Shown one piece after another: positions 5,172 through 5,220 of a stretch of DNA of 5,220 nt (within the stretch, counting starts at the first letter, position 1; the number at the start of each line of letters is the position of its first letter). A program made the translations under genes and the position numbers. Below the pieces are notes generated by a model. It had not been told where the DNA came from. It did no database searches and saw nothing but the letters and a program-made list of their open reading frames with translations. This DNA comes from Deltaproteobacteria bacterium (GTDB taxonomy: Bacteria > UBA10199 > DSSB01): contig JAGRNM010000114.1 of NCBI GenBank assembly GCA_020440745.1, positions 1 through 5,220 on the forward strand, in the 5' to 3' direction.

Positions 5172-5220
5172 ATGTCGACCCCCGCGACTTTATTAAATGC
5201 TTCCTCATTAGTTTCAACTG
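5172..5220 (+). CDS. 5' end of an unidentified gene, cut by the window edge (possibly ATP synthase F0 subunit b)
   Basis: An open frame starts at ATG 5172, 5 nt after a Shine-Dalgarno AAGAGG (5161-5166). An in-frame TAA at 5160-5162 rules out a longer start from a standard start codon. Only 16 codons are visible (MSTPATLLNASSLVST), too few to identify the product. My recollection is that in some deltaproteobacterial-type genomes the segment after parB and the bactofilin gene is the ATP synthase operon, starting with a b-type F0 subunit. That is a possibility from gene order only. The gene lies 82 nt after the bactofilin stop. Confidence 0.65.
   Translation, partial: MSTPATLLNASSLVST

Overview
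The window holds one end of a chromosomal partition neighbourhood, of the kind usually found close to a bacterial replication origin. Every confident gene is on the + strand, in the order mnmG (tRNA U34 modification), rsmG (16S rRNA G527 methylation), parA, parB (chromosome segregation) and a bactofilin cytoskeletal gene. The first 16 codons of a further gene follow at the right edge. The order mnmG-rsmG-parA-parB is ancient and widespread. A bactofilin directly after parB, together with moderate-to-low GC, points to a Gram-negative lineage of the former Deltaproteobacteria kind (Bdellovibrionota, Desulfobacterota or Myxococcota). That placement is inferred from gene order and is not certain.

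Layout. Bases 1-16 are a parS-type palindrome, followed by a short A/T-rich leader with no Shine-Dalgarno sequence. mnmG (51-1949) and rsmG (1953-2666) are 3 nt apart and almost certainly co-transcribed. rsmG carries two more parS-type sites inside its coding sequence, at 2003-2018 and 2435-2450. A 183-nt A/T-rich gap, ending in a palindrome plus T-run, leads into parA (2850-3677). An 83-nt gap containing a 39-nt stretch of pure A/T precedes parB (3761-4618), which has a good ribosome binding site. A 48-nt gap with a near-ideal ribosome binding site precedes the bactofilin gene (4667-5089). An 82-nt gap follows, then the truncated gene from 5172.

How it works together. ParB, a CTP-dependent DNA clamp, should load at the three parS sites, which lie upstream in the same window, and spread over mnmG-rsmG-parA. 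ParA, a deviant Walker ATPase, then moves the ParB-DNA complexes. A complete parABS system is therefore visible here. Bactofilins form membrane-associated filaments and in some bacteria position or confine ParABS components, so the adjacency may be functional. The two RNA-modification genes are housekeeping genes, and they double as the DNA carrying the centromere-like sites.

Nothing here looks like a new biological system. The most noteworthy feature is the parS cluster. Its three sites differ only at the symmetric positions 5 and 12, and the two sites inside rsmG are read in the same frame as V-S-R-(E/G)-T, the second one falling on a conserved motif of the enzyme. No mobile elements, RNA genes or CRISPR arrays were seen.
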